DNA of 64,000 bases. Source: Promicromonospora panici. GTDB taxonomy: Bacteria > Actinomycetota > Actinomycetes > Actinomycetales > Cellulomonadaceae. The notes beneath the pieces are model-generated. The model was not told the DNA's origin, ran no database searches, and worked only from the letters and a program-made list of their open reading frames with translations. A program made the position numbers and the translations under genes. Numbering within the stretch: the stretch's first letter is position 1; the number at the start of each line of letters is the position of its first letter. Location: NCBI RefSeq assembly GCF_900608595.1, contig NZ_UWYY01000010.1, forward strand, positions 182,231-246,230, written 5' to 3'. Positions 15,165 to 23,994 of this stretch are shown piece after piece.

Positions 15165-16001
15165 TCAGCGGCGGGAGCGGATCGCTGTTCGCAACTCGTC
15201 CAGGAACGGGGCCGGATTGTCGTGGTCCGCTCTGACCACCACGATGACGATCCATCCCAGGTCCCGGAGCGTTCGGCGCTTGCGGATGTCGTTCTGCCAG
15301 GTCTGCCGGTCGGTCCGGTGCAGGTCGCCGTCGTACTCGATGGCGATCTTCCATCGCCGGTACAGCATGTCGACGCGAGCGACATAGCCGCCCTGGGCGT
15401 CGCGCACCACCTCGTTGATCTCGGGGTGCGGCAGCCCCGACCCGACAATCAACAGCCGGGTGCGCGTCTCCATCGACGAGTCCGTGCCGGGCTGGATGCG
15501 GGCTATCTGCTCTCTTGCGCGCGCGACCCCCTTGACCTTCTTGGTGCGGAACGCGATGTCGCGCAGCTCGGCGGGCGTCGTCAGACGTAGGTCCCGGCGC
15601 ATGAACGCGTCGCCGAGCACCACGATCTCGTCGGGCAGGAGATCGACGGCGACGTGCGTCCAGGTCTGGCGCGGCGTGGTCACGGGTAAGCCGTCGAGGT
15701 CGGTGACCTCCAGGAACGGTTGCCTCGTCCAGTGCCCGACGACGCCGGGCCGCGCCGGCCGGTCCTCCGCGTTCCGGGTCGTGACGTGCAGGTGCTCGTC
15801 GTCCGCCATGGTCCACGGCTCCTCGACGCCGAGCAGCCGAAGTGCGGTGACGTGGGAGAACGCGACACCCTCGTCGAGGACTGTGGCGAGGGAGCGGCAA
15901 CGGGTCAGCAGGTCGTCCGGCGCACCGGCCGCGACCCGGACGCCGGTGAACGGCGCGTCCCACCCGGCGCGCAGCTCGTAGCGTGTGGCGCCCTTGGCCA
16001 G
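15165..16001 (-). CDS. DUF559-like endonuclease-fold protein, start uncertain
   Basis: The C-terminal part contains RVDMLYRRWKIAIEYDGDLHR followed by WQNDIRKRRTLRDLGWIVIVV. This is the PD-(D/E)xK core of DUF559/Vsr-like proteins with Glu-x-Asp as metal ligands. The first ATG is at 15809 (214 residues), but the frame stays open upstream. The added residues (YELRAGWDAPFTGVRVA, LATVLDEGVAFSHVTALRLLG) look like the normal N-terminal half of this actinobacterial family. No ATG, GTG or TTG exists between 15810 and the preceding stop region; CTG at 16001 is the nearest candidate. It is therefore either started at CTG or truncated. Function unknown; possibly nucleic-acid related. Confidence 0.6.
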   Translation of the reverse strand: MAKGATRYELRAGWDAPFTGVRVAAGAPDDLLTRCRSLATVLDEGVAFSHVTALRLLGVEEPWTMADDEHLHVTTRNAEDRPARPGVVGHWTRQPFLEVTDLDGLPVTTPRQTWTHVAVDLLPDEIVVLGDAFMRRDLRLTTPAELRDIAFRTKKVKGVARAREQIARIQPGTDSSMETRTRLLIVGSGLPHPEINEVVRDAQGGYVARVDMLYRRWKIAIEYDGDLHRTDRQTWQNDIRKRRTLRDLGWIVIVVVRADHDNPAPFLDELRTAIRSRR

Positions 16002-16014
16002 GGCGGACGACCGG

Positions 16015-16635
16015 TCAGAGGAGGTCCAGGACGGCGTCCAGACGGGTCTCGATCGAGTGGGGGGCCTGGGCGCGGACCACCGGCTTGGCGTTGAACGCCA
16101 CGCCTACGCCGGCGATCTCGATCATGCCCAGGTCGTTCGCGCCGTCGCCGACGGCGACCGTGTGCGCGAGCGGGATGTCCAGGGCGGCGGCCCACTCGCG
16201 CAGGGTCGCGGCCTTGGCCTCGCGGTCGATGACGGGGCCCACGGTCCGCCCGGTCAGGACGCCGTCCGCGACCTCCAGCCGGTTGGCCCGCAGGAGCTCG
16301 ATCCCGAGCTCGGCGGCGATCGGCTCGACGATCTCCGCGAAACCGCCCGATACCAGCCCGAACGCCCAGCCGCGGGCCTGGCACTCGGCAACCAGCTCCT
16401 TGGCACCCGGCGTCAGCTCGACGGCGGCACGCACCTTGTCGAGGGCCTCGACGGGCACCCCGGCCAGCGTTGCCACCCGTTCGCGCAGGGACGCCGCGAA
16501 GTCGAGCTCGCCGCGCATCGCCCGCTCGGTCACGGCGGCAACCTCCTCGCGGGTGCCCGCATGTTCGGCGATGAGCTCGATGACCTCCTGGCGGAAGAAG
16601 GTCGAGTCCACGTCGGTCACGATGAGTCGCTTCAC
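16015..16635 (-). CDS. serB: phosphoserine phosphatase, HAD family
   Basis: It hydrolyses phosphoserine in the last step of serine synthesis. The roughly 206-residue protein has the HAD motif I DVDST (nucleophile Asp), the cap helix region RQEVIELIAEHAG, motif II SGG, and motif III/IV GDGANDLGMI. This is the compact SerB type without ACT domains. Two neighbouring GTG codons (16641, 16635) are possible starts and neither has a clear ribosome site; VKRLIVTDVDST at 16635 fits family N-termini best. The stop is close to the DUF559 frame downstream. Confidence 0.88.
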   Translation of the reverse strand: MKRLIVTDVDSTFFRQEVIELIAEHAGTREEVAAVTERAMRGELDFAASLRERVATLAGVPVEALDKVRAAVELTPGAKELVAECQARGWAFGLVSGGFAEIVEPIAAELGIELLRANRLEVADGVLTGRTVGPVIDREAKAATLREWAAALDIPLAHTVAVGDGANDLGMIEIAGVGVAFNAKPVVRAQAPHSIETRLDAVLDLL

Positions 16636-16688
16636 GGGCACAAGTGTGCCGGACCGCTCAGCCCCTACGAGCAACCGTCTCGCTCCGA

Positions 16689-16759
16689 CCTTGGTTGTGA
16701 GCGTGATCGTTTCGACTGTCTGCCCGTTTTAGGCGCAACGATCCCGCCCACAACCAAGG
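16689..16759 (+). repeat. dispersed palindrome family, copy 2
   Basis: It starts CCTTGGTTGTGAGCGTGATC and ends with the complement, with the core GCCCGTTTTAGGCGCAACGA. It lies directly after the glgC stop and before serB on the minus strand, consistent with a terminator. Confidence 0.8.
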
Positions 16760-16760
16760 G

Positions 16761-18002
16761 TCAGTCGACTACCGTGCCCTTCGGGACTACTACCAGGCCG
16801 CTCTCCGTGACCGTGAAGCCGCGGGCCCGGTCCTCGTCGTGGTCCACGCCGATGCGGGCCCGCTCGTTGACCACCACGTTCTTGTCCACGATCGCCCTGT
16901 GCACGTGCGCGTACCGGTGCACCTGGACGTCGTCCATCAGCACCGAGTTGGACACGTTCGACCAGGAGTGCAGGTGCACCCCGGGGGAGAGCACCGACCC
17001 CGCGGCCTGCGCGCCCGAGATGAGCACGCCCGGCGAGACGATGGACTCCGCCGCGTGCCCCATCCGCCCCGGCCCGGCGTGCACGAACTTGGCCGGCGGC
17101 AGTCCCGTGTAGCCCGTGTACAGCGGCCAGTCGTAGTTGTAGAGGTTGAAGATCGGGTGCACGGCGATGAGGTCGGTGTGCGCGTCGTAGAACGAGTCGA
17201 TGGTCCCGACGTCGCGCCAGTAGCCGCGGTCGCGCTCGGTGGAGCCGGGCACGTCGTTGCGGATGAAGTCGTAGACGCCGGCCTCGCCGTCGGCGACGAA
17301 CGCGGGGATGATGTCGCCGCCCATGTCGTGCCGGGAGTCGGGGTTGGCGGCGTCCTTGGTGACGGCCTCGACCAGCGCGTCGGCGTCGAACACGTAGTTG
17401 CCCATCGAGGCGAGGATCTCGCCGGGGGAGTCGGGCAGGCCCGCCACGTCGGTGGGCTTCTCCAGGAACTCCCGGATCTTCGTGGGATCCGCGGGGTCGA
17501 CGTCGATGACGCCGAACTGGTCGGCCATGCCGATCGGCTGCCGGATCGCGGCGACGCTCGCGCGCGCCCCCGACTCGATGTGCGCGTCCACCATCTGCGA
17601 GAAGTCCATGCGGTAGACGTGGTCGGCACCGACCACGACCACGATGTCGGGCCGCTCGTCGTCGATGATGTTGAGGCACTGGTAGATCGCGTCGGCGCTG
17701 CCGAGATACCAGTGCTTGCCGACGCGCTGCTGCGCCGGGACAGGGGCCACGAAGTTGCCCAGCAGCGGCGACATACGCCAGGTCTTCGAGATGTGGCGGT
17801 CCAGCGAGTGGGACTTGTACTGCGTCAGCACGACGACGTGCAGGTAACGCGAGTTGACGATGTTGGACAGGGCGAAATCGACCAGACGGTAGATGCCGCC
17901 GAAGGGGACTGCGGGTTTGGCGCGGGCGGCGGTCAGCGGCATCAGCCGCTTTCCCTCGCCACCGGCGAGAACGATCGCGAGGACGCGGGGGGCGGAAGCC
18001 AT
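16761..18002 (-). CDS. glgC: glucose-1-phosphate adenylyltransferase
   Basis: It makes ADP-glucose, the committed step for glycogen and maltose-1-phosphate synthesis. The 413-residue protein has the nucleotidyl-transferase signature [12 protein letters not shown], the substrate motif [22 protein letters not shown] and EKPTDV, followed by a C-terminal left-handed beta-helix ([22 protein letters not shown]). The length is standard. The gene is divergent from the glycosyltransferase gene glgA, sharing 75 bp of promoter DNA. TAATGT lies 6 bases before its ATG on the minus strand, so it is probably leaderless. The dispersed palindrome marks its 3' end. Confidence 0.95.
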   Translation of the reverse strand: MASAPRVLAIVLAGGEGKRLMPLTAARAKPAVPFGGIYRLVDFALSNIVNSRYLHVVVLTQYKSHSLDRHISKTWRMSPLLGNFVAPVPAQQRVGKHWYLGSADAIYQCLNIIDDERPDIVVVVGADHVYRMDFSQMVDAHIESGARASVAAIRQPIGMADQFGVIDVDPADPTKIREFLEKPTDVAGLPDSPGEILASMGNYVFDADALVEAVTKDAANPDSRHDMGGDIIPAFVADGEAGVYDFIRNDVPGSTERDRGYWRDVGTIDSFYDAHTDLIAVHPIFNLYNYDWPLYTGYTGLPPAKFVHAGPGRMGHAAESIVSPGVLISGAQAAGSVLSPGVHLHSWSNVSNSVLMDDVQVHRYAHVHRAIVDKNVVVNERARIGVDHDEDRARGFTVTESGLVVVPKGTVVD

Positions 18003-18077
18003 ACGGTGACATTAAGCCCTTATGGCCTGGTCCGTCAGGTGGCGCGCTGTGAGTTCGCGCGCGCTAGGTTTGGCCAC
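18003..18077. promoter_or_regulatory. divergent leaderless promoters of glgC and glgA
   Basis: On the minus strand TAATGT (18014-18009) ends 6 bases before the glgC ATG. On the plus strand TAGGTT (18065-18070) ends 7 bases before the glgA GTG. Neither start has a Shine-Dalgarno sequence. The 75-bp spacing would allow common control of both genes. Confidence 0.5.
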
Positions 18078-19388
18078 GTGTCCGACGTCGATGCCGCCTC
18101 CGGCTTTGCCCCCCATCCCGTACCCGTCCCCGGGCCCGCGCCCCGGCCCGACGGCGGCCTCCGCGTGGACCTGCTGACCCGCGAGTTCCCGCCGCACGTG
18201 TACGGCGGTGCGGGCGTGCACGTGGCCGAGCTGGCCGCCGTCCTGGCGCAGCACGCCGAGGTGCGGGTGCGCTGCTTCGACGGCCCGCGCGACGCCGCGA
18301 CGGAGGCGTCCGGCGTGACCGGCTACGTGACCCCGGCGGCGCTCTCGGGCGCGAACGCGGCTCTCGCCACCCTGGGCACGGACCTCGTCATGGCGGACGA
18401 CGTCGCGGGCGCCGACCTGGTCCACTCGCACACCTGGTACGCCAACATGGCCGGCCACCTGGGCGGCCTGCTGCACGGGGTGCCGCACGTCGTCACCGCG
18501 CACTCCCTGGAGCCGCTCCGGCCCTGGAAGGCCGAGCAGCTCGGCGGCGGCTATGCCCTGTCGTCCTGGGCGGAGCGCACCGCCTACCTGGGCGCCGCCG
18601 GCGTCATCGCCGTCTCCGCGGGGATGCGCGCCGACATCCTGCGCGTCTACCCCGAGCTCGACCCGCAGCGGGTGCACGTGGTGCACAACGGCATCGACCT
18701 GTCGGGCTGGCGCCGTCCCGCCGCGGACGACGCCGCGGCGCGGGCCGCCGCCGAGACGACCGCCCGCCGCTACGGGATCGACCCGAACCGGCCCGCTGTC
18801 GTGTTCGTCGGCCGGATCACCCGGCAGAAGGGCCTGCCGTACCTGCTGCGGGCCGCCGCCGAGCTGCCACCGGAGGTGCAGCTCGTGCTGTGCGCGGGCG
18901 CGCCCGACACGCCGGCGATCATGGCCGAGGTCGTAGGCCTGGTCGAACGCCTGCGCGTGTCGCGCACCGGCGTCGTCTGGATCGAGGAGATGCTCCCGCG
19001 GCCCGACCTCATCGCCGTCCTGGCCGCGTGCACGGTCTTCGTCTGCCCGAGCGTCTACGAGCCGCTCGGCATCGTGAACCTCGAGGCCATGGCCGTCGGC
19101 CTGCCCGTGGTGGGCACCGCCACGGGCGGCATCCCCGAGGTGGTCGACGACGGCGTCACCGGCCTGCTGGTCCCCGTCGAGCAGGCCGACGACGGCACGG
19201 GCACGCCGCTGGACCCCGACCGCTTCGTCGCCGACCTCGCGGCGGCGCTCACCAGCGTGGCCACCGACCGCGAGCGCGCGGCGATGATGGGGGCCGACGG
19301 CCGCCGTCGGGCTGAGGAGCACTTCGCGTGGACGGCGATCGGCGACCGCACGATGGACGTCTACCGCCAGGTGCTCGACCAGACCTGA
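18078..19388 (+). CDS. glgA: GT4 glycogen/maltose-1-phosphate synthase
   Basis: The 436-residue protein is an actinobacterial GT4 enzyme that uses ADP-glucose from the divergent glgC. Its N-terminal Rossmann domain has FPPHVYGGAGVHV; the C-terminal domain has GRITRQKGLPYL, and the donor-site E-x7-E appears in CPSVYEPLGIVNLEAMA. The mycobacterial relative in the same divergent setting (Rv1212c, GlgM) makes maltose-1-phosphate, while older annotation calls it glycogen synthase; sequence does not separate the two. The GTG at 18078 is chosen by the -10 at proper distance. The first 30 residues are a non-conserved Pro-rich extension. Confidence 0.9.
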   Translation: MSDVDAASGFAPHPVPVPGPAPRPDGGLRVDLLTREFPPHVYGGAGVHVAELAAVLAQHAEVRVRCFDGPRDAATEASGVTGYVTPAALSGANAALATLGTDLVMADDVAGADLVHSHTWYANMAGHLGGLLHGVPHVVTAHSLEPLRPWKAEQLGGGYALSSWAERTAYLGAAGVIAVSAGMRADILRVYPELDPQRVHVVHNGIDLSGWRRPAADDAAARAAAETTARRYGIDPNRPAVVFVGRITRQKGLPYLLRAAAELPPEVQLVLCAGAPDTPAIMAEVVGLVERLRVSRTGVVWIEEMLPRPDLIAVLAACTVFVCPSVYEPLGIVNLEAMAVGLPVVGTATGGIPEVVDDGVTGLLVPVEQADDGTGTPLDPDRFVADLAAALTSVATDRERAAMMGADGRRRAEEHFAWTAIGDRTMDVYRQVLDQT

Positions 19389-19457
19389 CTTGGTTGTGGG
19401 CGCGACCGTTGCGACTAACCGTCCGTTCTAGGCGCAACGATCACGCCCACAGCCAAG
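19389..19457 (+). repeat. dispersed palindrome family, copy 3
   Basis: It begins CTTGGTTGTGGGCGCGACCG, has the core GTCCGTTCTAGGCGCAACGA, and ends with the complementary arm. It starts at the base after the glgA stop and ends 3 bp before the next convergent gene, so it is positioned as a bidirectional terminator. Confidence 0.8.
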
Positions 19458-19460
19458 GGG

Positions 19461-20222
19461 TCAGGCGACCCGGCCGTAGGTTGCCGCGCTCATCGCGTGG
19501 CGGGCCGTGCGGTCCACCTCGCGCAGGGCCGTCGACCGCTGGTCGACCTGGAAGACGTTCACCGCGCCGCCGTCGTCCACCGTGCCCAGGGCGACGATGG
19601 CGCGCAGGCGGCTGGCGAGATCGAGCACGCGGGCGCGCCGGCCGTCCAGGTGCGGCACCGGCCACGACGACGTGCTCGCGGCCCGGATCCGTTCGATCGC
19701 GTCGGCCGCGTCGTCGCGCCAGCGGGCGACGTCGAGCTGGTCCAGGGCGTCCGTCGCGGTCATCAGGCTCGTGCGCAGCTCCCGCTCGGCGTCGGCGATC
19801 GAGCCGATGGCGCCGTGCAGCAGCGTCGTCCACGCGGGCACTTCCAGCACGTGCCACGTCACCATGTGCCCGGGCTCGATGTGGCTGCCGAACGCCTGCA
19901 CCCGCGGCACCGCCGCCCAGCTCCCGGCGGGCGTCGTGACCACCACGCACTCGCCGGCCTCGGTGGCCTCCAGGTTGGCGACCGCCGGCACGCCCGCCGG
20001 GTCGCCGGGCGCGGGCAGCAGCGCGCAGGCCTCGCGCGGCCCCGTCGTCCAGGCGGTGAAGAGCGTGTCGAGGTCGGTGCCGTCGGCAAAGCCGGGTAGC
20101 CCTTCCACGGTGTGCGGCTCGTCGTCGCCCACCACGGACTTCACGGCGTCCGAGGTGTCGCCCACGCCCTGTAGCCACAGGGCGAGCAGCACGCTCCGGG
20201 GGAGGTCCTGATCGGTGTCCAC
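19461..20222 (-). CDS. conserved actinobacterial protein of unknown function
   Basis: The 253-residue soluble protein has no signal peptide or membrane helix. The N-terminal half (SVLLALWLQGVGDTSDAVKSVVGDDEPHTV) and the middle (SWAAVPRVQAFGSHIEPGHMVTWHVLEVPAW) look like conserved folds rather than noise. The C-terminal half is mostly helical and contains ELRTSLMTATDALDQLDVARWRDDAADAIERI. I recognise no catalytic motif. The GTG start is supported by TACAGT (20234-20229) ending 6 bases upstream on the minus strand, another leaderless arrangement. The two genes facing it on either side do not indicate a role. Confidence 0.7.
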   Translation of the reverse strand: MDTDQDLPRSVLLALWLQGVGDTSDAVKSVVGDDEPHTVEGLPGFADGTDLDTLFTAWTTGPREACALLPAPGDPAGVPAVANLEATEAGECVVVTTPAGSWAAVPRVQAFGSHIEPGHMVTWHVLEVPAWTTLLHGAIGSIADAERELRTSLMTATDALDQLDVARWRDDAADAIERIRAASTSSWPVPHLDGRRARVLDLASRLRAIVALGTVDDGGAVNVFQVDQRSTALREVDRTARHAMSAATYGRVA

Positions 20223-20313
20223 CGCAGAACTGTAAATGACTCCTCCTCGGGGCTTGGGTGGCGGCCATGAACACCACAGTTCAGAGCCGCTCTGTCAGGT
20301 AGTGTCGGGTCCC

Positions 20314-21099
20314 ATGAGTTCGGTTCTCCACCTTGCGGGCGTCACCGTCCGTCGCGGCACCTCGACCATCCTGGATTCCGTGGACTGGCAGGTGAACGAG
20401 GGGGAACGATGGATCGTGCTCGGCCCCAACGGTGCGGGCAAGACAACTCTCCTCCAGATTGTCGCAGCGCGCCTCCACCCGACGTCGGGCACCGCCACGA
20501 TCCTCGACGCGACGCTCGGCAAGGTCGACGTGTTCGAGCTCCGCCCGCGTATCGGGCTCTCGAGCGCCGCGCTCGCCGAACGCCTGCCGACGGCGGAGTC
20601 CGTGCGCGACGTCGTGCTGACGGCCGCCTACGGCGTGACGGGGCGCTGGCACGAGAGCTACGACGAGCTCGACGAGCAGCGTGCCAAGGACCTGCTGGCG
20701 GCGTTCGACGTCGACCACCTCATCGACCGCACGTACGGCACCCTCTCGGAGGGTGAGCGGAAGCGCGTGCAGATCGCCCGCGCGCTGATGACCGACCCGG
20801 AGCTGCTGCTGCTCGACGAGCCCGGTGCCGGCCTCGACCTGGGCGGCCGCGAGGAGCTGGTCGGCGCGCTGTCCGAGCTCGCGGGCGATCCCGCCTCGCC
20901 GGTGCTGGTGCACGTGACGCACCACGTCGAGGAGATCCCGCCGGGCTTCACGCACCTGCTGCTGATGAAGAAGAGCGGCATCCAGGCGGCCGGGCCGATC
21001 GAAGAGGTCCTCACCGCGGACAACCTCTCGGCCGCGTTCGGGCTGCCGCTCATCGTGGCGCACGGCGGCGGTCGCTGGCTCGCGCGCGCCGCTCGCTGA
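20314..21099 (+). CDS. ABC transporter ATP-binding protein, stand-alone
   Basis: The 261-residue single ABC domain has Walker A GPNGAGKTT, signature LSEGERKRVQIARAL (LSEGE instead of LSGGQ), Walker B LLLLDEPGAGLDLGG and the switch His in VTHHVEE. It resembles YheS/ModF-like or metal/iron importer ATPases whose membrane partner is often elsewhere; no permease gene is adjacent. TAGTGT lies 8 bases upstream of the ATG. NfeD follows after 220 bp, so it is probably a separate unit. Confidence 0.85.
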   Translation: MSSVLHLAGVTVRRGTSTILDSVDWQVNEGERWIVLGPNGAGKTTLLQIVAARLHPTSGTATILDATLGKVDVFELRPRIGLSSAALAERLPTAESVRDVVLTAAYGVTGRWHESYDELDEQRAKDLLAAFDVDHLIDRTYGTLSEGERKRVQIARALMTDPELLLLDEPGAGLDLGGREELVGALSELAGDPASPVLVHVTHHVEEIPPGFTHLLLMKKSGIQAAGPIEEVLTADNLSAAFGLPLIVAHGGGRWLARAAR

Positions 21100-21319
21100 C
21101 CTTCTTTTCCGCCCCGCGGGCCGACGCCGGACCTGAAATGCTCAGCGCATTAAAGAAACCAAGTTGAAACACTGATTTCGCTACCACTGTGTCAGTGGAC
21201 CTTGGTAAAGTCCGGGCAAAGGTCCGAGGTGGCGGTAGATTCACCGCGAGGACCCGTCGGCGGAGAGGTTCCGTCGGCGACCGGTCACCGGCCGGAGTGG
21301 ACGCTCGGAGGGAGCACCC

Positions 21320-21760
21320 ATGGACTGGTTGTGGTGGGTAGGCGCCGCGCTGGTATTCGCGCTGATCGAGCTCTTGTCGTTGGACTTCGTCTTCATCATG
21401 TTCGCGGGCGGCGCGCTGGCCGCGGCCGTCGCGAACGGGGCCGGAACCCCGCTGTGGGTGCAGGCCGTCGTCTTCGTGGTGGCATCGGTGGTGCTGCTCG
21501 TGACGCTTCGGCCCACGCTGATCCGGCACCTGCGCAACAACACGCCGAAGGCGCCCACGAATGCCGAGGCGAACGTGGGCCGCACGGCGTCGGTAGTCCA
21601 GGAGGTCAGCACCGCGTCGGGGCTGATCAAGCTCAGCGGCGAGGTGTGGAGCGCACGGGCCGTACCCGGCTCGCCTCTGCTGCCCGCCGGCACTAGCGTT
21701 CGTGTCGTCCAGATCGATGGCGCGACCGCTGTGGTCGAGCCTGCCGTCGAGCCGGCGTAG
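21320..21760 (+). CDS. NfeD-like membrane protein
   Basis: The 146-residue protein has two or three N-terminal membrane helices (WWVGAALVFALIELLSLDFVFIMFAGG and AVVFVVASVVLLVTL). A soluble OB-fold domain follows (GRTASVVQEVSTASGLIKLSGEVWSARAV) and ends in VVQIDGATAVVEP. This is the short NfeD1b type, a regular partner of stomatin/SPFH proteins. The SPFH gene follows 134 bp downstream on the same strand. GGAGGGAGC precedes the ATG. The 220 bp upstream contain no gene. Confidence 0.88.
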   Translation: MDWLWWVGAALVFALIELLSLDFVFIMFAGGALAAAVANGAGTPLWVQAVVFVVASVVLLVTLRPTLIRHLRNNTPKAPTNAEANVGRTASVVQEVSTASGLIKLSGEVWSARAVPGSPLLPAGTSVRVVQIDGATAVVEPAVEPA

Positions 21761-21894
21761 GCGGCTGGCGCCTGGACGCGCCTCTTGAGGTAGTCCCTGC
21801 ATGAAGTAGTCCCAGACAAGTCAGAAGCTTGCTGTTCAAGTCAGAAGCGTGAAAACCGTCCGTGCGGGCCAAGGCGCCCGCGTAAGGAGACGTC

Positions 21895-23046
21895 GTGGCA
21901 GAATTCGGGCAAGTCCTGCTCTATCTGATCATTGCCCTGGTCGTGATCGTCGGCATCGTCGCGGTGATCCGCGCGGTGCGGATCGTTCCGCAGTCGGTGG
22001 CGCTCGTGGTCGAGCGCCTGGGCCGGTACTCGAAGACGCTCGACCCCGGCCTGCACGTGCTGGTGCCGTTCGTCGACCGGGTCCGCGCCGGCGTGGACCT
22101 GCGTGAGCAGGTCGTGTCGTTCCCGCCCCAGCCGGTGATCACCAGCGACAACCTGGTGGTCGAGATCGACACCGTCATCTATTTCCAGGTGACGGACGCC
22201 AAGTCCGCCGTCTACGAGATCGCGAACTACATCACGGCGATCGAGCAGCTGACCGTCACGACGCTGCGTAACGTCATCGGTGCGATGGACCTGGAGCAGA
22301 CGCTCACCAGCCGTGACCAGATCAACGGTCAGCTCCGCGGCGTGCTCGACGAGGCGACCGGGCGCTGGGGCATCCGCGTCAACCGCGTCGAGCTCAAGTC
22401 GATCGAGCCGCCGCCCTCGATCCAGGGCGCGATGGAGCAGCAGATGCGCGCCGAGCGCGACCGTCGTGCCGCGATCCTGACGGCCGAGGGTGTCAAGCAG
22501 TCCGCGATCCTCACGGCCGAGGGTGAGAAGCAGTCCCAGATCCTGCGGGCCGAGGGTGATGCGCAGTCGCAGATCCTCCGGGCCGAGGGTGAGTCGCGCG
22601 CGATCATCCAGGTCTTCGAGGCGATCCACCGCGGTGACGCCGACCCGAAGCTGCTGGCCTACCAGTACCTGCAGATGCTGCCGCAGATCGCGAACGGCAC
22701 GTCCAACACCACCTGGGTCATCCCCACGGAGTTCACGGCGGCGCTGGGCAACATCGCCAAGGGCTTCGGCGGTACGCCGGGCATCCCGACCCCGCCCGAC
22801 GACGACCCGTCGGGCGGGCCGAAGCCGGGGCAGCCGACGACGTCGGTCCTCGACAAGCCGCTGCTGCAGGACCCGGGCGAGGCCCTGGCCGAGGCCCAGC
22901 GCCAGGCCGAGGCCGCCGTGGCGGACGCGACGAGCGCCGGCACCCGGTCGGGCGAGCCGTTCGACCCGCGCACCGAGCGCGGCCAGCGCCCGGGCGGCGA
23001 GTCGACGCCGCCCCCGCCGGTGCCCCCGGCACCGCCGGCCGGCTGA
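21895..23046 (+). CDS. SPFH/stomatin-like membrane scaffold protein
   Basis: The 383-residue protein has one N-terminal membrane helix (about 8-26) and a cytoplasmic SPFH domain (VERLGRYSKTLDPGLHVLVPFVDRV). A coiled-coil with four near-repeats of ILTAEGxKQSxILRAEG at about 195-235 follows. The last 90 residues are a Pro/Gly-rich disordered tail. Such proteins oligomerise in the membrane and organise microdomains or protect membrane-protein quality control, with NfeD as partner. The GTG at 21895 follows AAGGAGACGTC. A perfect terminator hairpin lies 28 bp after the stop. Confidence 0.9.
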   Translation: MAEFGQVLLYLIIALVVIVGIVAVIRAVRIVPQSVALVVERLGRYSKTLDPGLHVLVPFVDRVRAGVDLREQVVSFPPQPVITSDNLVVEIDTVIYFQVTDAKSAVYEIANYITAIEQLTVTTLRNVIGAMDLEQTLTSRDQINGQLRGVLDEATGRWGIRVNRVELKSIEPPPSIQGAMEQQMRAERDRRAAILTAEGVKQSAILTAEGEKQSQILRAEGDAQSQILRAEGESRAIIQVFEAIHRGDADPKLLAYQYLQMLPQIANGTSNTTWVIPTEFTAALGNIAKGFGGTPGIPTPPDDDPSGGPKPGQPTTSVLDKPLLQDPGEALAEAQRQAEAAVADATSAGTRSGEPFDPRTERGQRPGGESTPPPPVPPAPPAG

Positions 23047-23074
23047 CCAGAGCCGGCAGACGCCAGCAGTTCAC

Positions 23075-23106
23075 GGAAGCCCCCGGTGCTCGCACCGGGG
23101 GCTTCC
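23075..23106 (+). terminator. intrinsic terminator after the SPFH gene
   Basis: A perfect 14-bp stem (GGAAGCCCCCGGTG and complement) with a 4-base CTCG loop is followed by a C-rich stretch. The same loop and layout as the thr attenuator terminator suggest a real rho-independent terminator. Confidence 0.8.
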
Positions 23107-23118
23107 CCCATGCCCCCT

Positions 23119-23187
23119 CTTGTTGTGGGCGTGACCGTTGCTACCGCGCGCCCGTTCTAGGCGCAACGATCACGCTCACAGCAAAAG
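23119..23187 (+). repeat. dispersed palindrome family, copy 4
   Basis: It begins CTTGTTGTGGGCGTGACCG, has the core GCCCGTTCTAGGCGCAACGA and a slightly divergent right arm. It lies 12 bp after a strong terminator and ends close to the operator of the next gene, so it is not needed as the only terminator here. Confidence 0.75.
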
Positions 23188-23195
23188 AAGTTGCG

Positions 23196-23220
23196 GAGTG
23201 AGTGCTCACTCATTTAGCGT
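23196..23220 (+). promoter_or_regulatory. TetR operator and leaderless -10 of the ABC exporter operon
   Basis: GAGTGAG-TG-CTCACTC (23196-23211) is a perfect 16-bp palindrome. It is followed by the -10 TAGCGT (23215-23220), which ends 6 bases before the ATG of the tetR gene. A palindrome placed between -35 and -10 positions is the usual autorepression site of TetR regulators. Confidence 0.65.
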
Positions 23221-23226
23221 CGCGGC

Positions 23227-23994
23227 ATGGACAACGTACGACCTCGGGCGCCACGCATGGCGCCGGAGGACCGCAAGGCGGCCATCATCGACTCGGTGCT
23301 CCCGCTGGTCGCGGAGCGGGGCAACGACGTCACCTCCCGCGAGCTGGCGCAGGCCGCCGGCGTCGCGGAGGGCACCCTGTTCCGGGCGTTCGGCGACAAG
23401 ACCGCGCTGGTCGGAGCGGTAGCGGTCGAAGGGCTGCACCGCGCGGCCGGGCCGGAGCAGGCGCTCGCCGAGCTCACCGCCATCGACACCGCCCTGCCGC
23501 TCGAACGCCGGCTGGAGCTCGTGATCGAGACAGGCCGCGACCGCACGGCCGAGGCCATGCGGTGGATGTCCGTGCTGCGCCACCTGCAGGCGGCCCTGCC
23601 CCCGGTCGACGACGACACCTCGCGCCAGCGGATGACCGCGTTCCGCGACAAGTTCATGGCTCAGCGCTTGAGCCAGCACGAGGCTACCGTCGAGGGCATC
23701 ACCGCGGTCCTGGCGCCCGACCTCCACCGCCTGCGCGTCCCCGTCGACGTGGCGATCTCGCTCATCGAGTCCGCCATCGCTGGCGCGCACACGCGGTTCG
23801 ACAACCTGCTGCCGGCGGTCCCCGCCGACGTCCTGGCCGACGCCCTCGTGAACGGGCTCGCCGGCCCCGAGGAAAAGCGTCCCGGCAAAAAGCCTGGCCC
23901 TCACCGTCCCGACACTGCAGCCTCCAGTACTGCGGCACCGGGCGTCCCCACCCCTGGTTCTCCAGCCCCCAGCCTCGAAGGGAACTGTTTTTAA
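23227..23994 (+). CDS. TetR/AcrR-family repressor of the adjacent ABC exporter
   Basis: The 255-residue protein has an N-terminal HTH domain (about 20-65; VTSRELAQAAGVAEGTLFRAFGDKTALV) and a helical ligand domain. The last 35 residues are a Pro-rich tail (KKPGPHRPDT...). Its stop (TAA) overlaps the ATG of the first ABC gene by one base, so the repressor and its exporter are one operon. An operator palindrome overlaps its promoter. Probable role: drug- or metabolite-responsive derepression of the exporter. Confidence 0.9.
   Translation: MDNVRPRAPRMAPEDRKAAIIDSVLPLVAERGNDVTSRELAQAAGVAEGTLFRAFGDKTALVGAVAVEGLHRAAGPEQALAELTAIDTALPLERRLELVIETGRDRTAEAMRWMSVLRHLQAALPPVDDDTSRQRMTAFRDKFMAQRLSQHEATVEGITAVLAPDLHRLRVPVDVAISLIESAIAGAHTRFDNLLPAVPADVLADALVNGLAGPEEKRPGKKPGPHRPDTAASSTAAPGVPTPGSPAPSLEGNCF

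Noticed and set aside
16839..18077. Upstream extension of the glgA frame over glgC
   Set aside because: The extension is antisense to glgC and has no conserved residues; the GTG at 18078 with its -10 gives the proper start.
21100..21319. Possible tRNA or small RNA upstream of nfeD
   Set aside because: No cloverleaf or T-loop sequence; only short imperfect complementarities (GGACCTTGG with GGTCC).
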